The notes under the pieces: generated by a model
Seen by the model: the letters and a program-made list of their open reading frames with translations, nothing else
What the model was told of the DNA's origin: nothing
Database searches by the model: none
Position numbers and translations under genes: made by a program
In this document: in pieces, positions 25,232 through 34,553 of the stretch
Layout: each line of letters opens with the position of its first letter
Numbering within the stretch: the stretch's first letter is position 1
From: Rhizobiales bacterium Y(2018)
GTDB taxonomy: Bacteria; Pseudomonadota; Alphaproteobacteria; Rhizobiales; Aestuariivirgaceae
Direction: 5' to 3'
DNA: 64,000 nucleotides
NCBI GenBank assembly: GCA_005502925.1
Contig: SCPD01000021.1
Span: forward strand, 48,592-112,591

Positions 25232-26646
25232 TGGACCGCACGACCATGCCCAAGGCAAGTCTCCGCACATGGCTTAAAGCCGGCTCCGTTCTGCGCCGCT
25301 TCGGCGCCCGCGACGAAGGCAGCACGACGCCCATCTTCGCCCTCTGCGCTATCCCGCTCGTTTTCGCCGCCGGCATCGCCATCGATACCAGCAGGCAGTC
25401 CACGGCCAGGGTTCAGGTACAGGCGGCGACCGATGCCGCGGCACTCGCCGCAGCCGCCGCTTATGGGGTCGGCAGCGAGAACTACACCGCCGTCGCCAAC
25501 GCCTATTTCACCAAGACGGTCTCGCAGTTCCCCGACCTCGCCAGTGCCAACATCGCGACGAACGTGTCGGTGGACACGACGAACAATACGCTCACCATGA
25601 CCGCGACCGGCGCGATTCCGACGACGCTGACGCGCATCGGCGGCTACGATGCGATGCCGCTGGCAGCATCCGATACCGCGGGCGGTGGCGGCGGCGGTGG
25701 CGGCGGCGCCGGGGCAGCCGCGACCGGTGGCGGCACCAGTAGCGGAGGCACGATCTCGAGCACGGTTTCGCTCCCCGTCTTCTCCGATCATCACAAGGGC
25801 CAGATCATCCTCGTCATGGATTATTCGAGCTCCATGGACGAGTATATCGGCGGCAAGCGCAAATACGCGACCATGCGCGACGAAGCGGCCAAGCTGGTCA
25901 ACAACCTGTCACAGAACCAGACCAACCAGGACGTCGAATTCGGCCTCGTCCCCTTCTCGCATGCCGTCCGCGTCACCATGCCGAACAATTTCTACTACGG
26001 AAAGACCGGCACGAGCTCGTCGACCTACTGCATCGACGACCGCAACTATCCCTACAATCTGAGCGCGAGCACACCGGTCACCTCGACGACGAACAATGCT
26101 TCCAAGTTCTTCACCACCAGCTGCAGCTATTTCTCGTCGAAGAGCCTGAATGTGCGTCCTCTGTCGCTCAATCACTCAGGCACGGTCAGTCAGATCAATT
26201 CAATGACCCCTTATGGGAACACCCATATCGCGCTCGGTATGGAGACCGCCTGGCACTTGCTGACGCCGAACGCACCCTATGTCGCAACCGAGAATGAAGA
26301 AGAGACGCTGAAGGCCGTCGTGCTGTTGACGGACGGCCAGCAGACGAGCCCCGGCAACGGTCCGAACAATATCCTTTCCGTCGCCCAGGCCGAGACCAAT
26401 CTCGAGGAGCAATGCCGGCTGATGAAGGCGGCCGGCATCCGTGTCGTCACCGTGTCCTTCGATCTGCCCGACGCGCAGACCCAGAATCGCCTGAAGGCCT
26501 GCGCCTCGGACAACCTGGAGAAGAAGGTCGCGGCCGGCGAACCGACCCCCAAATACTACTTCAACGCCAACACCAACGAAGAACTGGCCAGTGCCTTCGG
26601 CATCATCCGCGACAGCTTGGCGCGCAATATGTACCTGTCCAAATAG
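25231..26646 (+). CDS. TadG-like Flp pilus-associated VWA protein
   Basis: A 471-residue protein. Residues 30-52 form the TadE/TadG membrane segment (STTPIFALCAIPLVFAAGIA), followed by the pseudopilin-like QAATDAAALAAAAAYG. A Gly/Ala-rich linker near residues 150-175 leads to a VWA domain with MIDAS D197-Y-S-S-S (VMDYSSSMDEY) and VLLTDGQQ. It probably sits in the inner membrane with the VWA domain in the periplasm, assisting Flp/Tad pilus assembly. No other tad or cpa gene is in the window, so it is an orphan here. Confidence 0.85.
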   Translation: MDRTTMPKASLRTWLKAGSVLRRFGARDEGSTTPIFALCAIPLVFAAGIAIDTSRQSTARVQVQAATDAAALAAAAAYGVGSENYTAVANAYFTKTVSQFPDLASANIATNVSVDTTNNTLTMTATGAIPTTLTRIGGYDAMPLAASDTAGGGGGGGGGAGAAATGGGTSSGGTISSTVSLPVFSDHHKGQIILVMDYSSSMDEYIGGKRKYATMRDEAAKLVNNLSQNQTNQDVEFGLVPFSHAVRVTMPNNFYYGKTGTSSSTYCIDDRNYPYNLSASTPVTSTTNNASKFFTTSCSYFSSKSLNVRPLSLNHSGTVSQINSMTPYGNTHIALGMETAWHLLTPNAPYVATENEEETLKAVVLLTDGQQTSPGNGPNNILSVAQAETNLEEQCRLMKAAGIRVVTVSFDLPDAQTQNRLKACASDNLEKKVAAGEPTPKYYFNANTNEELASAFGIIRDSLARNMYLSK

Positions 26647-26655
26647 GCAGTTCGG

Positions 26656-26731
26656 CTAGTGTGCTGAACGCGAAGTTCCTGATATCAGGCGGATTGCAAC
26701 GACAGGAACTTCGCGTTCAAAAGCACACTAG
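26656..26731. repeat. Large palindrome, first of a tandem pair
   Basis: A left arm at 26656-26681 (CTAGTGTGCT then GAACGCGAAGTTCCTG) mirrors a right arm at 26703-26731, with two extra bases in the right arm and 21 bases between. It lies just after the TadG-like gene. The left arm's CTAGTGT start and CGAAGTTC core recur in the next palindrome. Confidence 0.75.
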
Positions 26732-26747
26732 AATCATTAAGTTTTCT

Positions 26748-26818
26748 AGTGTCCTCCCGAATCCGAAGTTCGCTCGGAAGGCGCCGCTGGCAGAGGCGAA
26801 CTTCGGATTCGGGACACT
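26748..26818. repeat. Large palindrome, second of a tandem pair
   Basis: Arms at 26748-26773 and 26796-26818 begin AGTGTCC and end GGACACT, with CCGAATCCGAAGTTCGC in the left arm. Sixteen bases separate it from the first palindrome. Together they fill the 223-base gap before the DMT exporter gene. Confidence 0.75.
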
Positions 26819-26869
26819 GGCGTCTTGAATCGGGTGGCCTGACCGGGTAGCTCCGGTTAGGCCATTTCC

Positions 26870-27781
26870 ATGATCAACCGCACCATGGGCCCCGCCGAAT
26901 GGGCCATGCTCATCATCCTCAGCATCGTCTGGGGCGGATCGTTCTTTCTGTACGCCATCGCCCTCGTCGACCTGCCGGTCTTCACCATCGTCTTCCTGCG
27001 CGTGAGCCTCGGCAGCCTCGGATTGTGGCTCTGCGCCTGGGCGATGGGGCTTCTGCTGCGCCGCGACGCCGTGCTCTGGCGCAACTTCCTCATCATGGGG
27101 CTGATCAACAACGCCATTCCCTTCAGCCTCATCGTCTGGGGCCAGAAGGAGGTCGCCTCGGGCCTCGCCGCCATCCTGAACGCCACCACGCCCTTCTTCA
27201 CCGTCCTCACCGCCAACTGGCTGACCGCCGATGAGAAACTGTCCTGGAATCGCCTGCTTGGCGCCTTTATCGGGCTGTCCGGCGTCGCCGCCATGATGGG
27301 GGCCGACCTGCTGCAGGCGCAAGGAGGCTCCCTCGTCTCGCAACTCGCCATCATCGGCGCCGCGGTCTCCTACGGCTTCGCCAGCGTCTTTGGACGCCGC
27401 TTCGCCGGAACGCCGCCGGTCGTCACCGCGGCGGGCCAGACCGCCAGCTCGTCACTGATCCTCCTGCCCGTGATGCTGCTCGTCGACGCGCCCTGGCGGC
27501 TCAGCTTTCCGCCATTGCGGGCCTGGCTCGCGGTTGCCGGCCTGGCGATCCTGTGCACATCGATGGCCTACATACTCTACTTCACCATCCTGAAACGCGC
27601 CGGCGCCACGAATATCGTCCTGGTAACCTTTCTGGTACCGGTCAGCGCCATCCTGCTCGGCATCATGTTCCTCGGCGAACGCCTCGATCTCCATCATGTG
27701 ATCGGCATGGTCACCATCGCCTTTGGCCTCGCCTTGATCGATGGTCGTATCCTCAGCCTTCTCAGACCCCGTCGCATCTAA
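26870..27781 (+). CDS. DMT-family (EamA) transporter
   Basis: A 303-residue inner-membrane protein with ten predicted helices in two EamA halves. The first half starts MLIILSIVWGGSFFLYAIAL, and the second half begins near LAIIGAAVSYGFASVFGRRF. Family members export amino acids or other metabolites. No gene nearby points to a substrate. The start ATG 26870 has a weak upstream site (cggttagg). Confidence 0.85.
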   Translation: MINRTMGPAEWAMLIILSIVWGGSFFLYAIALVDLPVFTIVFLRVSLGSLGLWLCAWAMGLLLRRDAVLWRNFLIMGLINNAIPFSLIVWGQKEVASGLAAILNATTPFFTVLTANWLTADEKLSWNRLLGAFIGLSGVAAMMGADLLQAQGGSLVSQLAIIGAAVSYGFASVFGRRFAGTPPVVTAAGQTASSSLILLPVMLLVDAPWRLSFPPLRAWLAVAGLAILCTSMAYILYFTILKRAGATNIVLVTFLVPVSAILLGIMFLGERLDLHHVIGMVTIAFGLALIDGRILSLLRPRRI

Positions 27782-27782
27782 A

Positions 27783-27827
27783 GCATCGGACCGAAAAGTG
27801 CGAAGCGGTTTTCGGATAATCCGATGC
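27783..27827. repeat. GCATCGGA-type dispersed palindrome, copy 2
   Basis: GCATCGGA (27783-27790) and TCCGATGC (27820-27827) enclose GAAAAGTG and CGGTTTTC. The copy at 14013-14057 has the same length and nearly the same sequence. Confidence 0.85.
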
Positions 27828-27852
27828 GCAAAACAATGAGATAGAGCGCCGT

Positions 27853-27897
27853 AGCAAATCCTTGTCGCCAAAGTCGTCAACTTTGGCGGGATTTGCT
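27853..27897. repeat. Nested palindrome, copy 2 of the family at 6155
   Basis: Outer arms are AGCAAATCC (27853-27861) and GGATTTGCT (27889-27897). Inner arms GCCAAAGT (27867-27874) and ACTTTGGC (27880-27887) match copy 1 exactly. The outer stem has several substitutions relative to copy 1, each compensated on the other arm. Confidence 0.8.
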
Positions 27898-27985
27898 CTA
27901 GGCAAGAACCGGTCTATCATCCTTGCGAAAAGCTGGTCGCAGCTTCGTCACATTCTTGGCGTTGCTGAGCGGACAGGAGGTGATC

Positions 27986-28855
27986 ATGGCCAACCATCCC
28001 GATGTTCAAGCGTTCTTCGACGAGGCCACCAATACGGTGAGCTATGTGGTGAGCGATCCCGCCACGAAGACATGCGCCATCGTCGATTCGGTTCTCGATT
28101 ACGATCTCGCGGCAGGCCGCACGTCGTTCCAGTCCGCCGACAAGGTCATCGACTTCGTGCGCGCCCAAGGCCTCACCCTCGACTGGATCCTCGAAACCCA
28201 CGTCCATGCCGATCATCTCTCCGCCGCCCCCTATGTTCAGGAGAAGCTCGGCGGGCGCCTCGGCATCGGCGAGCAGATCCGCGTGGTCCAGGACACGTTC
28301 GGCAAGATCTTCAATGCCGGCACGGATTTCCAGCGCGACGGCAGCCAGTTCGATCATCTCTTCCATGACGGCGACCGTTTCAAGATCGGCAATGTGGACG
28401 CCTATGCCATGCATACGCCGGGTCACACCCCGGCCTGCATGACCTATGTCATCGGCGATGCCGCCTTCATCGGCGACACGCTGTTCATGCCCGATTTCGG
28501 CACCGCGCGCGCCGACTTCCCCGGCGGCGACGCCCGCGAGCTCTACCGCTCGATCCAGAAGGTGCTCGCTCTACCTGCCGAGACGCGGCTCTTTCTCTGT
28601 CACGATTACAAGGCGCCCGGCCGCGATTTCTTCGCCTGGGAAACCACTGTCGCCGCCGAGCGCCAGGGCAATGTCCATGTCCGCGAAGGTGTCAGCGAGG
28701 AGGATTTCGTCGCCATGCGCACCGCCCGCGACAAGAAGCTCGGCGCCCCCCGCCTCATCATCCCATCGATCCAGGTGAACATGAATGCCGGCCACTTCCC
28801 CGCCCCCGACCAGGACGGCAATGTCTATCTGAAAGTACCGCTCAATCGAATCTAG
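27986..28855 (+). CDS. MBL-fold metallohydrolase (persulfide dioxygenase/Blh-like)
   Basis: A 289-residue metallo-beta-lactamase-fold enzyme. Metal motifs are THVHADHLSAAPY, HTPGHTPAC, FIGDTLF and CHDY. The insertion around KLGGRLGIGEQIRVVQD is typical of the Blh and ETHE1-like persulfide dioxygenases that deal with sulfide or glutathione persulfide. ATG 27986 has a perfect aggaggtgatc site; the upstream in-frame ATG at 27923 lacks one. The next gene begins 16 bases downstream, so the three genes to 30484 may form one transcript. Confidence 0.82.
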   Translation: MANHPDVQAFFDEATNTVSYVVSDPATKTCAIVDSVLDYDLAAGRTSFQSADKVIDFVRAQGLTLDWILETHVHADHLSAAPYVQEKLGGRLGIGEQIRVVQDTFGKIFNAGTDFQRDGSQFDHLFHDGDRFKIGNVDAYAMHTPGHTPACMTYVIGDAAFIGDTLFMPDFGTARADFPGGDARELYRSIQKVLALPAETRLFLCHDYKAPGRDFFAWETTVAAERQGNVHVREGVSEEDFVAMRTARDKKLGAPRLIIPSIQVNMNAGHFPAPDQDGNVYLKVPLNRI

Positions 28856-28871
28856 TTAGGAGGAAACCGGC

Positions 28872-29825
28872 ATGGCCGATCAACTGGGTGGCATTCATCA
28901 TCTGACTGCCATCACCGCCGATGCTCCCGGCAATCTCCGCTTTTACACCGCCACCCTGGGCTTGCGTCTCGTCAAGAAGACGGTCAACCAGGACGATACG
29001 AGTGCCTATCACCTCTTTTATGCCGACGGCAAAGCCAGTCCCGGCAGCGATGTCACCTTCTTCGATTGGCCGGTCGGCCGCGAAAGGCGGGGAACCCACA
29101 GTATCGCGCGCACGGCCTTGCGCGTCGCCAGCGACGCCAGCCTCGACTGGTGGCTGAAGCATTTGCGCGCGGCCGGTGTCGCGACCGGCGAGATCGCCGA
29201 GGCCGCCGGCCACGCGGCGCTCGACTTCGAGGATCCGGAAGGCCAGCGCCTGCGCCTGGTCGTCGACAAGGGCGAAGGTGAAGCCAATCCCTGGAGCGGC
29301 AGCCCTGTCCCGACGGAGCATCAGATCCGCGGCCTCGGCCCCATCACACTGTCGGTGCCGGATCTCAAAGCCACCGCCACGGTCCTCACCCAGGTCCTGA
29401 ACATGAAGGAAGTACGCGCCCATCCCCTGGGCAACGGCAAGACCGCCACCCATGTCTTCGCCATGGGCCCGGGGGGTCCCGCGGCCGAGCTTCATATCGC
29501 AGTCGAGCCGCACCTCCCCGTCGCCGGCCAGGGCGCCGGCGGCGTCCATCATGTCGCCTTCCGCACGCCCTCGGTCGAGATGCTGCATCAATGGACGGCA
29601 CGGCTGGCGAGTTTCAAGATCCCGTCCAGCGGCGAGGTCGAGCGTTACTATTTCCGCTCGCTCTATTTCCGCGAGCCCAATGGCATCCTCTTCGAGATCG
29701 CCACTGACGGTCCGGGCTTCGCGGTCGACGAGGCACTGGAGAGTCTGGGCGAGCGCCTCTCGCTGCCCCCCTTCCTCGAAAATCGCCGCACCGCCATCGA
29801 GGCCGGATTGAAACCGCTGCTATGA
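28872..29825 (+). CDS. VOC-family ring-cleaving dioxygenase (MhqO/MhqA-like)
   Basis: A 317-residue protein with two VOC modules. The first starts [20 protein letters not shown] and the second near [15 protein letters not shown], with [11 protein letters not shown] holding a metal His and [20 protein letters not shown] a Glu. This matches the MhqO group of hydroquinone-linked ring-cleaving dioxygenases. The site aggagg is 10 bases before ATG 28872. Its stop overlaps the start of an MhqD-like hydrolase by four bases. Confidence 0.85.
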   Translation: MADQLGGIHHLTAITADAPGNLRFYTATLGLRLVKKTVNQDDTSAYHLFYADGKASPGSDVTFFDWPVGRERRGTHSIARTALRVASDASLDWWLKHLRAAGVATGEIAEAAGHAALDFEDPEGQRLRLVVDKGEGEANPWSGSPVPTEHQIRGLGPITLSVPDLKATATVLTQVLNMKEVRAHPLGNGKTATHVFAMGPGGPAAELHIAVEPHLPVAGQGAGGVHHVAFRTPSVEMLHQWTARLASFKIPSSGEVERYYFRSLYFREPNGILFEIATDGPGFAVDEALESLGERLSLPPFLENRRTAIEAGLKPLL

Positions 29826-30484
29826 CGATCAAATCTTCGCATGCCGACCGCCTCATCCGAGCGCATCATCTGCATGTGGCGGGCACGTCCCTCGCCCGCG
29901 CCAGCAAGGTCGTCATTTTCATCCATGGCCGTCATGCCAGCGGGACGGCCATCCTGCCGCTCACCGAACCTCTGGCCATGGACGGGGTCTGCTTCCTCGC
30001 CCCCGATGCCGATACCGGCAGCTGGTATCCGGGCGCCTTCATGGCGCCCATCATCACCAACGAGCCTTATCTCACCAATGCGCTCGAGCGTGTGGGCGCG
30101 ATATACCACTCGCTCGAGACGCTGGGTTTCGGCCGCGAGCAGATCGTGCTCGCCGGTTTCTCGCAAGGGTCCTGCCTCGTCCTCGAATATGCCGCGCGCC
30201 ATCCGCATTTCTATGCCGGCATATTGGGCTTCAGTGGCGGCCTCATCGGCCCTGACCCGATGGTCAGGGACGACCGCGGTTCTTTCGAAGGCACGCGCAT
30301 TTTCCTCGGCTGCAGCGAGAAGGATCCCTTCATCCCGGCCGGACGCGTTCTGGAGACCGCCGGCCATCTGGAGGGGCTCGACGCACAAGTGACCGCACGC
30401 CTTTACCCCGGCAGCGATCACATCATAAATGAGGATCAATACGCCCATGCCCGCGCCATTCTCACCTGGGATGCCGTGGCGTGA
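29822..30484 (+). CDS. Alpha/beta hydrolase, MhqD/YtpA-type phospholipase-carboxylesterase
   Basis: A 220-residue esterase with the nucleophile motif GFSQGSC (about residues 115-121), a probable Asp in [11 protein letters not shown], and His in PGSDHIINE. It starts within the stop of the dioxygenase gene (ATGA overlap). Dioxygenase plus hydrolase pairs of this kind detoxify hydroquinones in other bacteria (mhq genes). The real substrate here is unknown. Confidence 0.85.
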   Translation: MTIKSSHADRLIRAHHLHVAGTSLARASKVVIFIHGRHASGTAILPLTEPLAMDGVCFLAPDADTGSWYPGAFMAPIITNEPYLTNALERVGAIYHSLETLGFGREQIVLAGFSQGSCLVLEYAARHPHFYAGILGFSGGLIGPDPMVRDDRGSFEGTRIFLGCSEKDPFIPAGRVLETAGHLEGLDAQVTARLYPGSDHIINEDQYAHARAILTWDAVA

Positions 30485-30517
30485 TTTCTTCTTCATGAAT
30501 CTTTCAAGGAAGCAGCA

Positions 30518-31495
30518 ATGGATATCGGAATAATCGGTCTCGGTCGGATGGGCGGCAATATCGCCCGCCGCCTGATGGAGGGCGGGCACAAATGCGTGGT
30601 GCTCGACCGCAACCCGGATGCGGTGAAGGACGTCGAGAAGGACGGTGCCACACCCGCCAAGGATGCTGCCGGCATGCTGGCCAGGCTTTCGAGCCCGCGC
30701 GCCGTGTGGCTGATGCTGCCGGCGGGCGAGATCACCGAGAAGGTGCTGACGGAGGTCGCAGGCCTGATGCAGGCGGGCGACATCCTCATCGACGGCGGCA
30801 ACAGCTATTACAAGGACGATATCCGCCGCGCCAAGGCCTTGCGCGACAAAGGCATCATCTATGTCGATGTCGGCACCTCAGGCGGTGTCTGGGGTCTCGA
30901 ACGCGGCTACTGCCTGATGATCGGCGGCGAGGAGAAGGCCGTCACCCATCTCGATCCGATCTTCGCCTGCCTCGCTCCCGGCATCGGCAAGATCGAACGC
31001 ACGCCGGGACGCGAGCGCCGCGATCCCCGTCCGGAGCACGGCTATGTCCATTGCGGCCCCGCCGGCTCCGGCCATTTCGCCAAGATGATCCATAACGGCA
31101 TCGAATATGGCCTGATGCAGGCCTATGCCGAGGGCTTCGACATCCTGCGCAACAAATCGAGCGACGCCTTGCCCGCCGATGAGCGCTTCACACTCGATCT
31201 GGCCGACCTCGCCGAGGTCTGGCGGCGCGGCAGCGTGATCTCCTCCTGGCTGCTCGATCTGAGCGCCATTGCGCTCGCCAAGGACGCCGACCTCAAGAGC
31301 TTCACCGGCTCCGTTTCCGATTCAGGCGAAGGGCGCTGGACGGTCGAGGCCGCCATCGAAGAGGCGGTGCCCGCCGACGTGCTGTCGACCGCGCTCTACA
31401 CGCGTTTCCGCTCGCGCCGCGATCACACCTTCGCCGAGAAACTCTTGTCCGCCATGCGCTACGAATTCGGCGGTCACGTCGAGCAGAAGAAGTAA
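30518..31495 (+). CDS. gnd: Short-form 6-phosphogluconate dehydrogenase (decarboxylating)
   Basis: A 325-residue enzyme of the GndA/GntZ short type (the common long form is about 470). The Rossmann motif is [16 protein letters not shown] (residues 4-19). The substrate motif is [13 protein letters not shown], the catalytic Lys and His region is [20 protein letters not shown], and the tail holds [19 protein letters not shown]. The short form is often NAD-dependent. It produces ribulose 5-phosphate. A ggaagcagc site precedes ATG 30518. Confidence 0.92.
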   Translation: MDIGIIGLGRMGGNIARRLMEGGHKCVVLDRNPDAVKDVEKDGATPAKDAAGMLARLSSPRAVWLMLPAGEITEKVLTEVAGLMQAGDILIDGGNSYYKDDIRRAKALRDKGIIYVDVGTSGGVWGLERGYCLMIGGEEKAVTHLDPIFACLAPGIGKIERTPGRERRDPRPEHGYVHCGPAGSGHFAKMIHNGIEYGLMQAYAEGFDILRNKSSDALPADERFTLDLADLAEVWRRGSVISSWLLDLSAIALAKDADLKSFTGSVSDSGEGRWTVEAAIEEAVPADVLSTALYTRFRSRRDHTFAEKLLSAMRYEFGGHVEQKK

Positions 31496-31509
31496 TATCT
31501 CACATCCTG

Positions 31510-31540
31510 CTCCTTCCCTGCGCGAAGCGCGGGGAAGGAG
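31510..31540. terminator. Strong hairpin between convergent gnd and P1 peptidase genes
   Basis: CTCCTTCCC (31510-31518) and GGGAAGGAG (31532-31540) enclose a GCGC-GAA-GCGC inner stem. It lies between two stops (31495 and 31557) and may terminate both transcripts. There is no T run. Confidence 0.5.
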
Positions 31541-31556
31541 GAGAAGTGTGAGCCTC

Positions 31557-32663
31557 TCACATCCTTCCATACTTCTTCATGACATCGATGAGCCGGTCAT
31601 GCGGCAGCGCGACCGATGTATTGCCGTCGCGCCCGACCAACGTCTCATTGGCGATCATGCTGTCGATGATGGCCTCTTCCGTCGCCTCGACCGTCGCCTC
31701 GAAAAGCGGATCGATATCGCCGGTGGCGACAGCCTCCAGGCGGCGCAATTGATTCGACGGCGTGGTGAAGGCCTCTTCATTGGCGGTCGAAAAAGCGAGG
31801 AAGATGTCGCCCGAGCTGTTATGGCCGAGACCACCGGTGCGGGCGAGGCCGATCGGCACGCGGCGCGCCAGCCGCTTCAGCTGATGCGCCTCGAGCGGCG
31901 CATCGGTGGCGATGATCACGATGATCGAGCCCGCCGGCTTGCCGCGCAATTCGTTGCCCGCCAGATGCGGCCCGACCGGCACGCCGAGGATCATGCATTC
32001 GGGACGCTGCCCGAAATTCGACTGCACCAGGGCGCCGACCGTATAGGAGCGCCCCGCCACCTTCACCACCCGTGACGCCGTGCCGTTGCCGCCCTTGAAG
32101 TCATAGCAGATCATGCCGGTGCCGCCGCCGACGCTGCCTTGCTCGATGGCGCCGCCGCGCGCCCCGTCCAGCGCTTGAATCACATGCTCAGCTGTCACAT
32201 GGAAGCCGTTGATATCGTTGAGATCGCCGTCAAAGGTCTCGGCCGCGACGGGCAGTCCCCAATCCTGCACATTGCCGGCCTTGCCGAACAGCCACTTGCT
32301 GGTCGTGTCGCGCGCGATGCCGCAGGAATTGGTGTTGGTGATGGTGATCGGCGTTTGCAGTTCGCCCGCTTCCTCGATCCAGATCGTGCCGGTCATCTCG
32401 CCATTGCCGTTGAGCGAATAGGTGCCGGCGGCGCAGGGAATCTGCACCTTGTCGCGCCCGCGGGGCAGGATGGCGGTGACGCCGGTGCGCACCGGTCCCT
32501 GCCCGACCACGAGCTTGCCATGCCCTGAGATCAGCGTGGTCACGCCGACTTCCACACCTGCCACATCGGTGATGGCGTTGTTGGCGCCCGGTTCACCGGC
32601 AAAGGGGAGCTTGAGGCCGCGGCCGCGTGTCTTGCCGGCAGGGGTGACATGATGGGAATTCAT
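31557..32663 (-). CDS. P1-family (S58/DmpA) aminopeptidase
   Basis: A 368-residue Ntn-hydrolase-type peptidase. It begins RGRGLKLPFAGEPGANNAIT, with the family segment DVAGVEVGVTTL. The self-cleavage region is GGLGHNSSGDIFLAFSTAN, where the Ser just before GDI is expected to become the N-terminal nucleophile of the small subunit. ATG 32663 follows gaggagcccg. DmpA enzymes release N-terminal residues, including D-amino acids and beta-alanine. No signal peptide is seen, so it is probably cytoplasmic. Confidence 0.88.
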   Translation of the reverse strand: MNSHHVTPAGKTRGRGLKLPFAGEPGANNAITDVAGVEVGVTTLISGHGKLVVGQGPVRTGVTAILPRGRDKVQIPCAAGTYSLNGNGEMTGTIWIEEAGELQTPITITNTNSCGIARDTTSKWLFGKAGNVQDWGLPVAAETFDGDLNDINGFHVTAEHVIQALDGARGGAIEQGSVGGGTGMICYDFKGGNGTASRVVKVAGRSYTVGALVQSNFGQRPECMILGVPVGPHLAGNELRGKPAGSIIVIIATDAPLEAHQLKRLARRVPIGLARTGGLGHNSSGDIFLAFSTANEEAFTTPSNQLRRLEAVATGDIDPLFEATVEATEEAIIDSMIANETLVGRDGNTSVALPHDRLIDVMKKYGRM

Positions 32664-32739
32664 CGGGCTCCTCGATTCTTCTTTGCAAGGCGAGACGCTT
32701 CGCACAGACTGACATTGACGAGCAAGACCCGGAACCCTG

Positions 32740-34545
32740 ATGACTTCACCTGTCGATCCCTCAGCCTATAAGGAAGCCTTGATCTTCCTTGGCACCGCCG
32801 GGGTGGTCATCCCGATCTTCCGCAAGCTCGGCATAAGCTCGATCCTGGGCTTCCTGATCGTCGGCGCCCTGGTCGGCCCCTATATGTTGGGCGGTCTCGC
32901 CCAGACCTATCCCTGGCTCGCCAATTTCGTCTTCACCGAATCGGAGGAATTCAGCCAGCTGGCTGAGCTCGGTGTCGTCTTCCTCCTGTTCCTGATCGGC
33001 ATCGAATTGTCCTTCGAGCGTCTCCTCACCTTGCGCCGCCTGGTCTTCGGCCTCGGCGGCCTGCAGATGCTGGTGACCACCGTGGTCCTCATGCTCATCG
33101 GCCTGTGGCTCGGTCTCGATCCGGCAGAGGCCTTGATCATCGGCTCGGTGCTTTCGCTCTCCTCGACCGCCATCGTCGTGCAGCTCCTGTCCGATGCAAA
33201 ACGGCTCGGCACCCAGGCCGGGCGCGCCAGCTTCTCGGTCCTCCTGTTCCAGGACCTCGCCGTCATCCCGATCCTGCTGCTCATCAGCGTCCTCGGCGCG
33301 AATGAGGAGGGATTCACCTTCGCCGACATCCTCACCGCCATTGCCCAGGCGCTGATCGCCATTGCCGTCATCGTGATCGTCGGGCGCTTTCTCCTGCGTC
33401 CGCTTCTGCGGCTGGTGGCCGCCACCCGCAGCGGCGACCTTTTCATGGCGACAACATTGCTGATCGCCGTGGGAGCAGGCTACGCCGCCAGCCTTGCCGG
33501 CCTCTCCATGGCGCTGGGTGCCTTTCTCGCCGGCCTCCTCCTCGCCGAGACCGAGTTCCGCCGCGAGATCGAGGCCATCATCGAACCGTTCAAAGGCCTC
33601 CTGCTCGGCGCCTTCTTCCTGCTCGTCGGCATGAACATCGACCTCAACCAGGTCTTTTCCTATCCGACAGTCTTCATCCTTTCTGCTGCGGCGCTCATCG
33701 TGGTGAAGGCGCTGCTGTTCTGGCTCATCGCCGGCCTGTTCAAGATCGACCGCAAGGCCCGTATCGAAACCGCTTTGCTTCTGGGGCCTGGCGGTGAATT
33801 CGCATTCGTCGCCATGGCGGCGGCGGTGGCGACCGGCGTCGTCACCTCGATCGTCAGCGACGCGCTGCTCATCATCGTGTCGCTGTCCATGGCCTCGATC
33901 CCGCTGCTCGACTATCTGAGCCGGCCGCTCTCCCGGACGATCCTCAAGGCGGCGCCCGAAATGCCCATGGAGGCGCCACCCGAAACGAACGAGGCGCGCG
34001 TCATCATCGCCGGCTTCGGCCGCGTCGGCCGTCTCATCGGCACGATGCTGGAGGAGCATAATATCCCCTATATTGCCATCGATACCGATCCCCAGGTGGT
34101 GGCGAGCGAGCGCAAGCTCGGCAAGCCGATCTATTATGGCGATGCGGCGCGTCCCGAATTCCTCAGGCGCTGCCATATCGCCAATATGCAGGTCATCGCC
34201 GTGACCATGGATCAGCCGAAGAAGGTGGAGGACGTCACCGTCGCGGCCCGCGCCGAGCGCGCCGACATCAAGATCATTGCCCGCGCCCGCGACGACCGCC
34301 ATGCCGTCAAGCTCTACGGCCTGGGCGTGACCGAAGCGGTGCCCGAGACCATCGAGGCGTCCTTGCAGCTGGGCGAGTCCGTGCTGGTCGGCGCCGGTCT
34401 CGCGATGGGCCTCGCCATCGCCTCGGTACACGAGCAGCGCGACGTCTTCCGCAAGATGCTGGGCCGACCCAACCGCAAAGAGGAGCTGGCGCTGGCGCGC
34501 CGGCGCAAAGCGCGCGGCATCAGCCGGGCGAGCGAGGAGACTTAA
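32740..34545 (+). CDS. CPA2-family K+/H+ antiporter with TrkA-N domain (KefB/YbaL-like)
   Basis: A 601-residue membrane protein. Residues 8-395 carry about 12 helices, including the ion site region FSVLLFQDLAVIPILLLISV. A cytoplasmic NAD-binding TrkA-N domain begins at about residue 420 (VIIAGFGRVGRLIGTMLEEH) with the acidic loop AIDTDP. This is the KefB/KefC-type layout for potassium efflux coupled to protons, gated by nucleotide or thiol adducts. No KefF/KefG-type partner adjoins it. Confidence 0.9.
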   Translation: MTSPVDPSAYKEALIFLGTAGVVIPIFRKLGISSILGFLIVGALVGPYMLGGLAQTYPWLANFVFTESEEFSQLAELGVVFLLFLIGIELSFERLLTLRRLVFGLGGLQMLVTTVVLMLIGLWLGLDPAEALIIGSVLSLSSTAIVVQLLSDAKRLGTQAGRASFSVLLFQDLAVIPILLLISVLGANEEGFTFADILTAIAQALIAIAVIVIVGRFLLRPLLRLVAATRSGDLFMATTLLIAVGAGYAASLAGLSMALGAFLAGLLLAETEFRREIEAIIEPFKGLLLGAFFLLVGMNIDLNQVFSYPTVFILSAAALIVVKALLFWLIAGLFKIDRKARIETALLLGPGGEFAFVAMAAAVATGVVTSIVSDALLIIVSLSMASIPLLDYLSRPLSRTILKAAPEMPMEAPPETNEARVIIAGFGRVGRLIGTMLEEHNIPYIAIDTDPQVVASERKLGKPIYYGDAARPEFLRRCHIANMQVIAVTMDQPKKVEDVTVAARAERADIKIIARARDDRHAVKLYGLGVTEAVPETIEASLQLGESVLVGAGLAMGLAIASVHEQRDVFRKMLGRPNRKEELALARRRKARGISRASEET

Positions 34546-34553
34546 CCCTCTCT

